Source of the DNA: Deltaproteobacteria bacterium UBA6930
Lineage (GTDB): Bacteria; Myxococcota_A; UBA9160; UBA6930
Reading direction: 5' to 3'
Length of the DNA stretch: 13,105 nt
Assembly: GCA_002450755.1 (NCBI GenBank)
Contig: DKAI01000005.1
Span: 1-13,105 of the forward strand
Shown here: positions 1 to 7,032 of the stretch, piece after piece
How the letters are laid out: each line of letters starts with the position of its first letter
How positions within the stretch are numbered: the first letter of the stretch is position 1
Made by a program: the position numbers and the translations under genes
The notes under the pieces: model-generated
Database searches by the model: none
Seen by the model: only the letters and a program-made list of their open reading frames with translations
What the model was told of the DNA's origin: nothing

Positions 1-376
1 TCCCCACATGGAATCACGAGGAGTCGGTGCAATCGTCAACATTTCCTCGATTGCCGCATTCGCATACACAACTCCCCACATACCCTACGCTGCATCGAAA
101 GCAGGAGTCTCGGCGTTAACACGGGACTTAGCCTGCGAAGTAGCACGAAAAGGGATTAGGGTAAATGCAATCGCACCTGGACCAATCCAGACTGGCATGT
201 TCGACTCGCTCACACAAAAACAGCGAGATGCTCATGCTGAAAAAATTCCGATTGGGCGACTAGGACAAACAAGCGATGTGGGGAGTGCCACCGTATTCCT
301 TGCATCTGACGAAGCCAGCTTTATAACAGGGATCACTTTACCCGTTGCCGGTGGTTCTGACTTGAAGATTACGTGA
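1..376 (+). CDS. Short-chain dehydrogenase/reductase (SDR), C-terminal part
   Basis: The reading frame is open to the left edge (codons from base 2), so the gene begins outside the window; the first ATG at base 8 is internal, because the NAD(P)-binding GxxxGxG region is missing. What remains is the second half of a classical SDR: the NISS strand with the catalytic serine, then YAASK (the Tyr-x-x-x-Lys catalytic pair), then IRVNAIAPGPIQT (the cofactor-binding PG motif) and a closing segment, ASFITGITLPVAGG, where family members usually read VDGG. These enzymes are soluble NAD(P)-dependent oxidoreductases acting on alcohols, ketones or sugars; the substrate cannot be read from sequence. The stop lies 61 bases before the EthD-like gene on the same strand, so co-transcription is plausible. 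SDR family assignment is firm; the specific function is unknown. Confidence 0.93.
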   Translation, partial: PHMESRGVGAIVNISSIAAFAYTTPHIPYAASKAGVSALTRDLACEVARKGIRVNAIAPGPIQTGMFDSLTQKQRDAHAEKIPIGRLGQTSDVGSATVFLASDEASFITGITLPVAGGSDLKIT

Positions 377-437
377 ACCGATGAAATAATTGCACTGATG
401 CTTGACACCCCTTCAACCACCCGCTTAACAGGACAAT

Positions 438-1106
438 ATGCTGCATTTTTATTATTTTATCTCACGGAAGTCGTCGTTATCAAAAGTCGCATTTCATAAC
501 TATTGGAAAGACACTCACGGCCCAATTGCGAAAGAGATTCCACAACTTCAACGTTATATCCAGAGCCATCAAATTCCTGATGTGGGATTCGAATGTGGCT
601 TTGACGGCGTTGCGGAAGGATGGGTTGAAAATTTTTCTTCTCTTGAGGAGCTTCGTTCCAGCAAGGCTTATTTGAATGATGCATTGACAGATGAACGAAA
701 CTTTATCGATAGACGAAGAACCGATTGGCTTGTCACTCGAGACCGCGTCATTCTCGATGGACCAAACGTCCAGGGTCAAGTAAAAAATATCACCCTACTG
801 CGTAGAAAAAATGGCATGTCCGTTAAAGAATTCCGGGAGTACTGGTCCGAGGTACACGGACCCCTAGCTTGCGAACTTCCCGGAATCCAGCGGTACGTTC
901 AGAGTCCAACTGTTGACGAGGCATATACTCTTGGCGAGCCCAGATGGGATGGGGTCGCCCAATGGTGGACAAATGATCTCCAGTCACTGAAGTCACTTAG
1001 AGCTTCGAAGGAATTTTCGGTAGGCGCTAGAGAAGATGCTGAAAAATTTTTAGAAACTTCGATGCTTCTAGGTTTTGTCGCGAACGAGATACCTATACTA
1101 GAATAG
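438..1106 (+). CDS. Protein with two tandem EthD-type domains
   Basis: This 222-residue protein is an internal duplication. Unit one (about residues 1-106) carries FHNYWKDTHGPIAKEIP followed by LQRYIQSH, and unit two (about 115-222) carries FREYWSEVHGPLACELP followed by IQRYVQSP. Each unit also has a matching DGVA..W segment (residues 56-62 and 171-177) and a LRSSK/LRASK helix. The YW...HGP signature is typical of the EthD superfamily, small ferredoxin-like alpha/beta barrels related to the Dabb and antibiotic monooxygenase folds. EthD itself is needed for ethyl tert-butyl ether degradation, with unclear biochemical role. Usual members are about 100 residues and dimeric, so this one probably forms the dimer within one chain. 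No signal peptide is seen, so it should be cytoplasmic. AGGA at 430-433 lies just ahead of the ATG. A catabolic role is inferred from neighbours only. Confidence 0.85.
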   Translation: MLHFYYFISRKSSLSKVAFHNYWKDTHGPIAKEIPQLQRYIQSHQIPDVGFECGFDGVAEGWVENFSSLEELRSSKAYLNDALTDERNFIDRRRTDWLVTRDRVILDGPNVQGQVKNITLLRRKNGMSVKEFREYWSEVHGPLACELPGIQRYVQSPTVDEAYTLGEPRWDGVAQWWTNDLQSLKSLRASKEFSVGAREDAEKFLETSMLLGFVANEIPILE

Positions 1107-1133
1107 AAAGTAAAGATTCAGAAACTTTGGATC

Positions 1134-1145
1134 GGAGGAAAAGAG
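1134..1145 (+). promoter_or_regulatory. Ribosome binding site that decides the lipoprotein start
   Basis: The purine-rich run GGAGGAAAAGAG ends 5 bases before the ATG at 1151. A longer in-frame start, the TTG at 1127, would put this run inside the coding sequence and would place eight charged or polar residues ahead of the signal peptide, so the ATG at 1151 is preferred. Confidence 0.6.
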
Positions 1146-1150
1146 TCTCT

Positions 1151-2218
1151 ATGAAACACTCATTTTTAATCGTTATTGGCGCAATGATGTTCTCAGCATG
1201 TTCAAACGTTCAGGAGGATTCTTGCTCAACAGGCTCAGGTATTACTCCCATCTGCGGTTTCATGGCACCAGAGGACCTTGAGGTCCTTCCAGGAGGAGAG
1301 TTTTTGCTCGCAGGCGGGCTCAGTCTTGACAATGAGAACGGAGATTTGAGAGTGATGAAAATTTCAGATCACTCCATCCAAAAGATTTATGATGTAAACG
1401 ATAGTGCATCGGCGGAGGTTAACTCTAATGGATGGGGTGATCCGAATTGCCCGGGCCCCCCATCAGGTTTCTCCGCGCACGGAATGAAACTCACTCAAGA
1501 TGAAGCAGGGAATAATATCCTGCTCGTGGTGAACCACACCAGCCGAGAGGCAGTCGAATATTTTGAGATCAACAACAAAGATAACATTTTTAAGGCAGAA
1601 TGGATTGGCTGTGTAATTGTAGGTGAAGGGCTCTGGATCAACGACCTCGCAACCCTTCCCAACGGCGGCTTTGTGGCCAGCCAAATGATGCCACACGAAA
1701 TATGGCACACCATTTTCGATCGACCACACAACGACAAGGTTGAAACTGGTTACGTAGTAGAATGGAACGCAGAAGACGGATGGAAGAAAGTAGAAGGAAC
1801 GGAAGGAGCTCTACCCAACGGAGTTGAAACATCAAAAGACGGAACAATAATCTATAATAATCACTACCAGAGCAATCAAGTCGTTGCTGTCGAACGAGCT
1901 ACGGGGAAAAGGCTCTGGACATCCAGCGTTAAAGGCGCGCCCGATAATATGAGTATCACGCCCAGGGGGCAGATTTTACTGCCAACCCATTTGGGTACTT
2001 TAAGACAGATCCGTGACTGCATGCTGGCTAATGAAGACCATTGTGACTTGGGATTTGCCGTTTACTCAATAGACCCGACAGACGGTTCGTCAACCCATGT
2101 ATTTGAATCCTCTGGTCCACCGTTTGGTGGTGCTACCTCTGCTGTTGAAACAGGAAAACATATCTACTTAGGAACGTTTTCGGGAAACCGGATTGGACGC
2201 ATAGCTGCGCTTGAATAG
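1151..2218 (+). CDS. Paraoxonase/SMP-30-like beta-propeller lipoprotein, putative lactonase or arylesterase
   Basis: The 355-residue product starts with a lipoprotein signal peptide: Lys2, a hydrophobic stretch, then FSAC with the lipidation cysteine at 17. Ser at +2 (no Asp) suggests the outer membrane. The rest matches the paraoxonase (PON) six-bladed propeller. PON landmarks occur in order and at similar spacing: EDLEVLPGG (Glu41-Asp42, like PON1 Glu53-Asp54), AHGM (His110, like His115), VVNH (His129, like His134), INDLA (Asn164-Asp165, like Asn168-Asp169), PNGVE (Asn223, like Asn224) and DNMS (Asp265-Asn266, like Asp269-Asn270). These hold the catalytic calcium and the histidine dyad in PON enzymes, which hydrolyse lactones and aryl esters. 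A periplasm-facing or surface lactonase is therefore inferred. Six cysteines besides Cys17 could form disulfides. It follows the EthD-like gene by 44 bases and converges on the hydrolase gene. A non-hydrolytic SMP-30-like protein remains possible. Confidence 0.8.
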   Translation: MKHSFLIVIGAMMFSACSNVQEDSCSTGSGITPICGFMAPEDLEVLPGGEFLLAGGLSLDNENGDLRVMKISDHSIQKIYDVNDSASAEVNSNGWGDPNCPGPPSGFSAHGMKLTQDEAGNNILLVVNHTSREAVEYFEINNKDNIFKAEWIGCVIVGEGLWINDLATLPNGGFVASQMMPHEIWHTIFDRPHNDKVETGYVVEWNAEDGWKKVEGTEGALPNGVETSKDGTIIYNNHYQSNQVVAVERATGKRLWTSSVKGAPDNMSITPRGQILLPTHLGTLRQIRDCMLANEDHCDLGFAVYSIDPTDGSSTHVFESSGPPFGGATSAVETGKHIYLGTFSGNRIGRIAALE

Positions 2219-2219
2219 T

Positions 2220-3176
2220 TCACTCGAACAAAGCTCTTTTTAGAGCCTCTTGTTCATCATCTCTCCACCTTTTGGATAAGGAAGAACGAGAAACAAACAT
2301 ATTGGAACCGTGAAAAGCGCCTGGATAGACGTGAATCTCCGTTGGAACTCCCGCGGACAGAAGTTTCCGAGCGTAGTTAAGATTTTCGTCCAGAAAAAGA
2401 TCAAGATCGCCCACGTTAATGTACGTTGGTGGCAGGCCCTCCAAATCCGTCGCACGAGCGGGTGCGGCATAAGGTGAAACTCCTTCCTCTCCAGCTGCTC
2501 CATTCAGGTATGCATTCCAACCAAGAATATTAGCTTGTCGATTCCACAAGCGCGGGTCAAGAATTCTTTGGCTGCTCTCAGTTTGATTACGATCATCGAT
2601 CATAGGATAAACGAGAAGTTGAAAAGCAATTTTAATTTCACTTCTATCTCTCACGAGCAACGCGAGCCCTGCAGCCAGGCCTCCCCCAGCGCTCGCCCCG
2701 CCAATCGCAATGCGATTAGGATCAATTCCGAAAGAATCAGCTTCTTTATAGAACCATTTCAAGCCCGCGTAACAGTCTTCGAGGGGAGCCGGAAAGGGGT
2801 ACTCGGGTGCAAGACGGTATTCTACAGAAGCAACTGGAATCTTGAGACGAGCTGCACGGCCCATACAGAGTTCGTCATCATGCTCAACGGCGCTGAGTAC
2901 CATGCCACCCCCGTGGATCCAAAATAGTGCTGGCGTATTCTGGGACAAATTCTCTGGCGTGTACAGACGAACCATAACTTGAGGGGATCCTTCGGGACCA
3001 GGCACGTTGTAATCTTTAATTTTCATTCCTTTTGGAACTTTACCCGACCGCATCTCGCGACGAGTTTTATTAAAAAGATTTCGGGTTTTAGCCAATTGAG
3101 AGAGATCCAGAAAATCTGTCGGAATTGCTTCAACTACTGCTCTATGCTCTGCATCCATCCTATCTAATATGCTCAT
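2220..3176 (-). CDS. Alpha/beta hydrolase of the hormone-sensitive lipase (HSL, type IV esterase) group
   Basis: This 318-residue protein has all HSL-family marks: the oxyanion motif HGGG at 88-91, the nucleophile elbow GGASAGG with Ser162, the acid segment GDLDLFLDE (probable Asp259) and the catalytic histidine in GAFHG (His289). The YRLAPEYPFPAPLED segment (120-134) is also characteristic. The N-terminal 60 residues fit the cap domain that covers the active site. No signal peptide is seen, so it is probably a cytoplasmic carboxylesterase acting on short or medium acyl esters; the exact substrate is unknown. A GAGGAGAGGG run upstream supports the ATG used. Its stop is one base from the stop of the convergent lipoprotein gene. 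It lies 85 bases downstream of argF on the same strand, so read-through from the arginine genes is possible, but its function groups it with the plus-strand enzymes. Confidence 0.94.
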   Translation of the reverse strand: MSILDRMDAEHRAVVEAIPTDFLDLSQLAKTRNLFNKTRREMRSGKVPKGMKIKDYNVPGPEGSPQVMVRLYTPENLSQNTPALFWIHGGGMVLSAVEHDDELCMGRAARLKIPVASVEYRLAPEYPFPAPLEDCYAGLKWFYKEADSFGIDPNRIAIGGASAGGGLAAGLALLVRDRSEIKIAFQLLVYPMIDDRNQTESSQRILDPRLWNRQANILGWNAYLNGAAGEEGVSPYAAPARATDLEGLPPTYINVGDLDLFLDENLNYARKLLSAGVPTEIHVYPGAFHGSNMFVSRSSLSKRWRDDEQEALKRALFE

Positions 3177-3261
3177 CGCATTCCCTCTCCTCGTTAAGCT
3201 TTAGCGGTGCCACACCAATCGGGATCGAAATTTATTTTAAACCAAACGAGCACAATGAAGC

Positions 3262-4179
3262 TCATCGAGAAAGCAAGGTCTCAAGGATAGCCTTTTGAAC
3301 GTGTAGCCTATTTTCTGCTTGGTCGAACACAATACTCTGCGAACCATCCAAAACTTCGTTAGTAATTTCTTCTCCTCGATGAGCAGGGAGGTCATGCATA
3401 ACCCAAGCATTTGGTGCAGAAGAAACCAATTTCTGATTAACTTGATAACCGCTAAATATCTTTCGACGAGCCTCTGATTCACTCTCCTGCCCCATACTGG
3501 CCCAAACATCGGTGTAAATAAAATTTGCCCCTTGAACTGCCTCTTCAGGGGACTCTGCCCAAGAAACCTTGCCTCCACTTTGTCGACAAGATCTCAGCGC
3601 AATTTCCCAGACTTCACCAGAAGGACGATAATCTTCAGGAGTCGCCAGAAAGATTTCAAAGCCCAACATACTTGCAGCTAAGGTCAGACTATTCGCAACA
3701 TTATTGCCATCCCCGATATATGCGAGTCTGATTTCACTCAGGCTTGAATGCTCTAACATGGTCATAACATCTGCCATGGCCTGGCAAGGATGGAACTTAT
3801 CCGTCAACGCATTGACTACAGGAATTTCCGCATTTGAGGCTAAGTCAACAAGAAGATCGTGTTTAGCGGTACGCGCTACCAGCACATCCACCCACCTCGA
3901 GAGGCTACGAGCAACATCCGAGACTGATTCTCTCTTCCCTATACCAACCTGGTCGCCCGTCAGAAAAATCGAATTCCCACCAAGCTGGCTAATGCCCGTT
4001 TGAAAAGTTACATGCGTCCGGAGCGAAGGGTGTTCAAAATACATTGCAACGGATTTTCCGTTTAAAGAATGTGAAGGTTCCCCCTCTCGTAGATTTGTCT
4101 TTAATTGAACCGCCCTCTCAAGAACTTTCAAGAGTTCGGAACCAGACCAGTCCGCTAGGCTAAGAAAATCCTTGGGCAT
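3262..4179 (-). CDS. argF: Ornithine carbamoyltransferase, divergent signature motifs
   Basis: It makes citrulline from ornithine and carbamoyl phosphate in arginine biosynthesis. At 305 residues it has normal length. Family landmarks in order: the carbamoyl-phosphate loop at 52-56, VARTAKH (Arg103), HPCQ at 130-133, GDGNNVANS at 157-164, DVWASMG with Asp224 and Ser228-Met-Gly (the ornithine-binding SMG loop, which separates it from acetyl- and succinylornithine enzymes), and AENRLH with Arg291. Two motifs are unusual. The loop reads SLRTHVTFQ where the family normally has STRTRVSFE, and HCLP reads HDLP, with Asp263 in place of the cysteine that contacts ornithine. The rest is well conserved (AHRGEEIT, FDQAENRLH), so the protein looks functional. 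The start is three bases after the argB stop with no clear Shine-Dalgarno sequence, pointing to translational coupling. The last gene of the trmFO-to-argF run. Confidence 0.93.
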   Translation of the reverse strand: MPKDFLSLADWSGSELLKVLERAVQLKTNLREGEPSHSLNGKSVAMYFEHPSLRTHVTFQTGISQLGGNSIFLTGDQVGIGKRESVSDVARSLSRWVDVLVARTAKHDLLVDLASNAEIPVVNALTDKFHPCQAMADVMTMLEHSSLSEIRLAYIGDGNNVANSLTLAASMLGFEIFLATPEDYRPSGEVWEIALRSCRQSGGKVSWAESPEEAVQGANFIYTDVWASMGQESESEARRKIFSGYQVNQKLVSSAPNAWVMHDLPAHRGEEITNEVLDGSQSIVFDQAENRLHVQKAILETLLSR

Positions 4180-4182
4180 CGG

Positions 4183-5037
4183 TCAGTGGAAGAACAGCGT
4201 GCCTACGCCGCTGTCTGTTAGCATTTCGAGTAAAATAGCATGCGGAAGCCGCCCATCAATTATATGAGCACCTTTTACACCTCCGCCCAAGGCATCCACA
4301 CAACAACTTATTTTTGGAATCATTCCTCCATCTGCCGTCCCGTCATCGATAAGCGCCAGGGCTTCCGCTACAGAAAGTCGAGAGATTCGATTGCCTCCCG
4401 AATCCAACACCCCTTCTACATCAGTAAGTAAAACTAACTTCTCCGCTCCCAATGAACATGCTAAGGCGCCTGCTGCCTCGTCTGCATTAATATTATGAGT
4501 AATACCATCTCCATCGACGCCAATAGGGGCGACAACCGGTATATAACCTGAGTCGGCGACCGCAAGCACAGGTCCAGAATTGACCTGGCGAACATTTCCA
4601 ACCCTACCAATATCGCGTCCTCCTAAAACCTTGCGCTCAACCTTAAACATACCTCCATCTGAACCAGTCAAGCCGACGCCTTGGCCACCCGCTTTGTTTA
4701 TCAAACCGACAATCTCACCATTGACTTTACCTCCAAGGATCATCTCTACGACTTCCATAGTCTGATCGTCCGTAACTCTAAGACCTTCAACAAACTCCGA
4801 TTCTTTACCCAAGGTCTTCAATATCTCGCCTATCTGCGGACCGCCTCCGTGCACGACTACAGGACGCATTCCCATGTATTTTAGGAGGACGATATCGATG
4901 GCAAAAGATTCCCTTAAATCGTGGGCTTCCATAGCGTTACCGCCGTATTTAATGACCACAATCTTATTCGAGAACTGGCGAATATAAGGCAACGCCTCGA
5001 CCAACACCTCAGATCTATCCATGATTTCATCGACCAT
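4183..5037 (-). CDS. argB: Acetylglutamate kinase
   Basis: It phosphorylates N-acetyl-L-glutamate with ATP, the second step of arginine synthesis, in the cytoplasm. The 284-residue sequence has the amino acid kinase fold landmarks: IKYGGNAM with Lys30, VVHGGGPQIG (62-70), EGLRVTD with Arg87, NINADEAAG (182-190), LLTDVEGV (203-210) and GGMIPK ending in Lys242. The N-terminal helix EVLVEALPYIRQF (10-22), absent from the E. coli enzyme, is typical of hexameric kinases that are feedback-inhibited by arginine, so arginine control at the enzyme level is likely. GGGAG seven bases ahead supports the ATG at 5037; a second in-frame ATG five codons later is less well placed. It starts 29 bases after hslU ends and is followed directly by argF. 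The genes argC, argD and argJ are not in the window. Confidence 0.96.
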   Translation of the reverse strand: MVDEIMDRSEVLVEALPYIRQFSNKIVVIKYGGNAMEAHDLRESFAIDIVLLKYMGMRPVVVHGGGPQIGEILKTLGKESEFVEGLRVTDDQTMEVVEMILGGKVNGEIVGLINKAGGQGVGLTGSDGGMFKVERKVLGGRDIGRVGNVRQVNSGPVLAVADSGYIPVVAPIGVDGDGITHNINADEAAGALACSLGAEKLVLLTDVEGVLDSGGNRISRLSVAEALALIDDGTADGGMIPKISCCVDALGGGVKGAHIIDGRLPHAILLEMLTDSGVGTLFFH

Positions 5038-5066
5038 AAGATCGCTCCCAATCTTTCCTTTGAAAG

Positions 5067-6416
5067 CTAGAGAATGTAGCGGGACAAATCCTCGTCGCGA
5101 ACTAACTTTGCCAGCCTTTCCAGAACAAAATCTCCATCTACCCTTAATTGGGCTCCTGGCTTGTCGGGAGCATCAAAACTCCAATCATCCAGGAGCTTTT
5201 CTAGCACCGTGTGCAGCCGTCGCGCGCCGATATTGTCGGTCTTCTCGTTTACTTGTGCCGCGATCTCAGCAATCGCTTCGACACCACTGTCTTCAAAGCA
5301 TAGATCGACGCCTTCCGTAGCAAGAAGAGCAGAATACTGACGAACCAAACTATTCGCTGGCTCTGTCAAAATTCTAATAAAATCTTCTTTCGTCAATGTC
5401 GAAAGCTCGACACGTATAGGGAACCTCCCTTGCAATTCTGGAATTAGGTCCGACGGCTTTGCAACATGGAATGCTCCAGAAGCTACAAACAAAATGTGAT
5501 CCGTCCTAACCGGCCCATGTTTAGTTTGCACGGTTGATCCTTCTACTATCGGCAGAAGGTCACGTTGGACACCCTCACGAGATACGTCGGCACCACTCTT
5601 TCCACCACTACCCGTCGTTACTTTGTCTATCTCGTCTATAAAAACAATGCCTGCCTGCTCTACGCGGCTTACAGCGCGTTCCCTCACTCGATCCTTATCT
5701 ACTAGGCGTGCAGCCTCTTCAACCTTGAAGACTTCCAAAGCTTCCTCAACTGTTAAGCGACGCTGTCGAGTACGTTGAGGTACCAGCCCCGAAAGAAGAT
5801 CCTTAAATTGCACCCCCATCTCCTCAACGCCTTGGGGTGTAAATATTGACATTTGGGGGGTTCCCGAGGAATCTTCAACATCAACGTCCACCATCCGCCC
5901 CTCTAGCTCACCTAGACGCAACATTTTCCGTAATTTTTCTCGCGTTTCTCCAATAGTGTTTTCTTCACTTTTGGAAATTTCCTTCTCATTAGAGACAGTC
6001 TCCGGGAGAAGCGCATCTAAGACACGCTCTTCAGCCCGTTCTTCAGCTTTCGACATCATCGTTCGCTGTTCCTCTTCGGTTACCAGATTAACCGACAGAT
6101 CGGTAAGGTCTCTAATTATCGCCTCTACATCACGACCGACATATCCTACTTCAGTAAATTTGGTTGCTTCAACCTTGATAAAGGGTGCCTGAGAAAGCTT
6201 TGCCAAGCGCCGTGCGATTTCGGTTTTCCCAACACCCGTGGGCCCAATCATAATAATGTTCTTAGGTGCGATCTCATCACGCAGTTCAGGCTCTACTCGC
6301 GTTCTACGCCAACGGTTTCGAAGAGCGATAGCTACCGCTCGTTTTGCATCCGATTGACCCACAATGAAGCGATCTAATTCCGATACTACTTCTCGAGGAG
6401 TGAAAGCATTAGCCAT
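5067..6416 (-). CDS. hslU: ATP-dependent protease ATPase subunit HslU (ClpY)
   Basis: HslU is a AAA+ unfoldase; its hexamer feeds substrates into the HslV peptidase. Numbered from the ATG (449 residues; E. coli has 443): GPTGVGKT Walker A at 58-65, the pore loop GYVGRD at 91-96, an intermediate domain of roughly 100-240 that is charged and helical, IVFIDE Walker B at 257-262, ELQGRFPIRVEL (327-338) and the sensor-2 segment IGARRLHTVLE (396-406). The C-terminus EDLSRYIL is the conserved tail that docks into HslV. Start choice: the frame extends to a GTG at 6440, overlapping hslV by 11 bases, but neither start has a clear Shine-Dalgarno sequence. The ATG at 6416 gives MANAFTPREVVSELDRFIVG, the normal family N-terminus, so it is preferred. 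Confidence 0.96.
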   Translation of the reverse strand: MANAFTPREVVSELDRFIVGQSDAKRAVAIALRNRWRRTRVEPELRDEIAPKNIIMIGPTGVGKTEIARRLAKLSQAPFIKVEATKFTEVGYVGRDVEAIIRDLTDLSVNLVTEEEQRTMMSKAEERAEERVLDALLPETVSNEKEISKSEENTIGETREKLRKMLRLGELEGRMVDVDVEDSSGTPQMSIFTPQGVEEMGVQFKDLLSGLVPQRTRQRRLTVEEALEVFKVEEAARLVDKDRVRERAVSRVEQAGIVFIDEIDKVTTGSGGKSGADVSREGVQRDLLPIVEGSTVQTKHGPVRTDHILFVASGAFHVAKPSDLIPELQGRFPIRVELSTLTKEDFIRILTEPANSLVRQYSALLATEGVDLCFEDSGVEAIAEIAAQVNEKTDNIGARRLHTVLEKLLDDWSFDAPDKPGAQLRVDGDFVLERLAKLVRDEDLSRYIL

Positions 6417-6429
6417 GCTGTCGAGCAAT

Positions 6430-6978
6430 CTACTCGTCACTGGGAAGCCTAACCGAACTAATCTCTTGGTTCGTGTAAATACAGATTTCTCCTGCTATCT
6501 GAAGTGATTCCCTAACTAAATTTTCAGCCGACAAGTCACTATGTCGGAGTAAGGCTCGCGCAGCAGCGAGTGCGTACGATCCTCCCGAACCGATTGCTGC
6601 AATTCCATCGTCGGGTTCGATAACATCACCGTTTCCAGAAACCGTGAGGATGCAACTAGGATCGCCCACTAAGAGCATGGCCTCTAACCTCCTTAAAATT
6701 CGATCGGTACGCCAGTCACGCGCTAACTCAACGGCGGCTCTCCGAATATTCCCCGGAAATTCATCCAGCTTCGCCTCAAAACGCTCTGACAAGGCAAGCG
6801 CATCAGCAGCTCCTCCTGCAAACCCTAGAATCGCTTTTCCGTTCTGCGTCAGACGAACCTTTTGAGCCTTTCCTTTCATAACCACGTCACCAACAGTTAC
6901 CTGACCATCTGACGCCATGGAAATATTACCATCCCTACATGCGGCGACGACTGTTGTCGCTCGGTACCAATTCTTCAT
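6430..6978 (-). CDS. hslV: ATP-dependent protease peptidase subunit HslV (ClpQ)
   Basis: HslV is the proteasome-like threonine peptidase that forms a double hexameric ring capped by HslU and degrades misfolded or regulatory proteins in the cytoplasm. The mature enzyme should begin at Thr8 (TTVVAACRDG). Counting from that threonine, Asp17 (SDGQ) and Lys33 fall exactly at the catalytic positions of E. coli HslV, and GSGGSYALAAARALL is the conserved later segment. The first seven residues, MKNWYRA, would be a short propeptide removed to free the threonine; E. coli needs only Met removal. GGAGG four bases before the ATG makes this start secure. It lies 54 bases after xerC, and its stop is just ahead of hslU. 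The TAG stop overlaps the possible GTG start of hslU. Confidence 0.97.
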   Translation of the reverse strand: MKNWYRATTVVAACRDGNISMASDGQVTVGDVVMKGKAQKVRLTQNGKAILGFAGGAADALALSERFEAKLDEFPGNIRRAAVELARDWRTDRILRRLEAMLLVGDPSCILTVSGNGDVIEPDDGIAAIGSGGSYALAAARALLRHSDLSAENLVRESLQIAGEICIYTNQEISSVRLPSDE

Positions 6979-6982
6979 AAAT

Positions 6983-6987
6983 CCTCC
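6983..6987 (-). promoter_or_regulatory. Shine-Dalgarno sequence of hslV
   Basis: GGAGG on the minus strand, four bases before the ATG. It fixes the hslV start ahead of the seven-residue propeptide and rules out initiation next to the catalytic threonine. Confidence 0.7.
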
Positions 6988-7032
6988 AAAAGAGTTCCCA
7001 ACGGTAATAGCAGGGCAAGCTCTTCAAAAATT

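Noticed and set aside
480..779. Minus-strand frames of 75-99 codons inside the EthD-like gene
   Set aside because: No domain, no ribosome site and fully overlapped by a gene with clear internal homology between its two halves.
1127..1150. The TTG at 1127 as the start of the lipoprotein gene
   Set aside because: It would place the ribosome site inside the gene and a charged segment ahead of the signal peptide.
2535..2927. A 130-codon open frame on the plus strand inside the HSL esterase gene
   Set aside because: It lies antisense to a gene with complete catalytic motifs, has no recognisable domain and no clear ribosome site, so it is a chance frame.
6417..6440. The GTG at 6440 as the start of hslU
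   Set aside because: It overlaps hslV and adds eight residues that the family does not have, while the ATG at 6416 gives the standard N-terminus; the GTG cannot be fully excluded because neither has a clear ribosome site.
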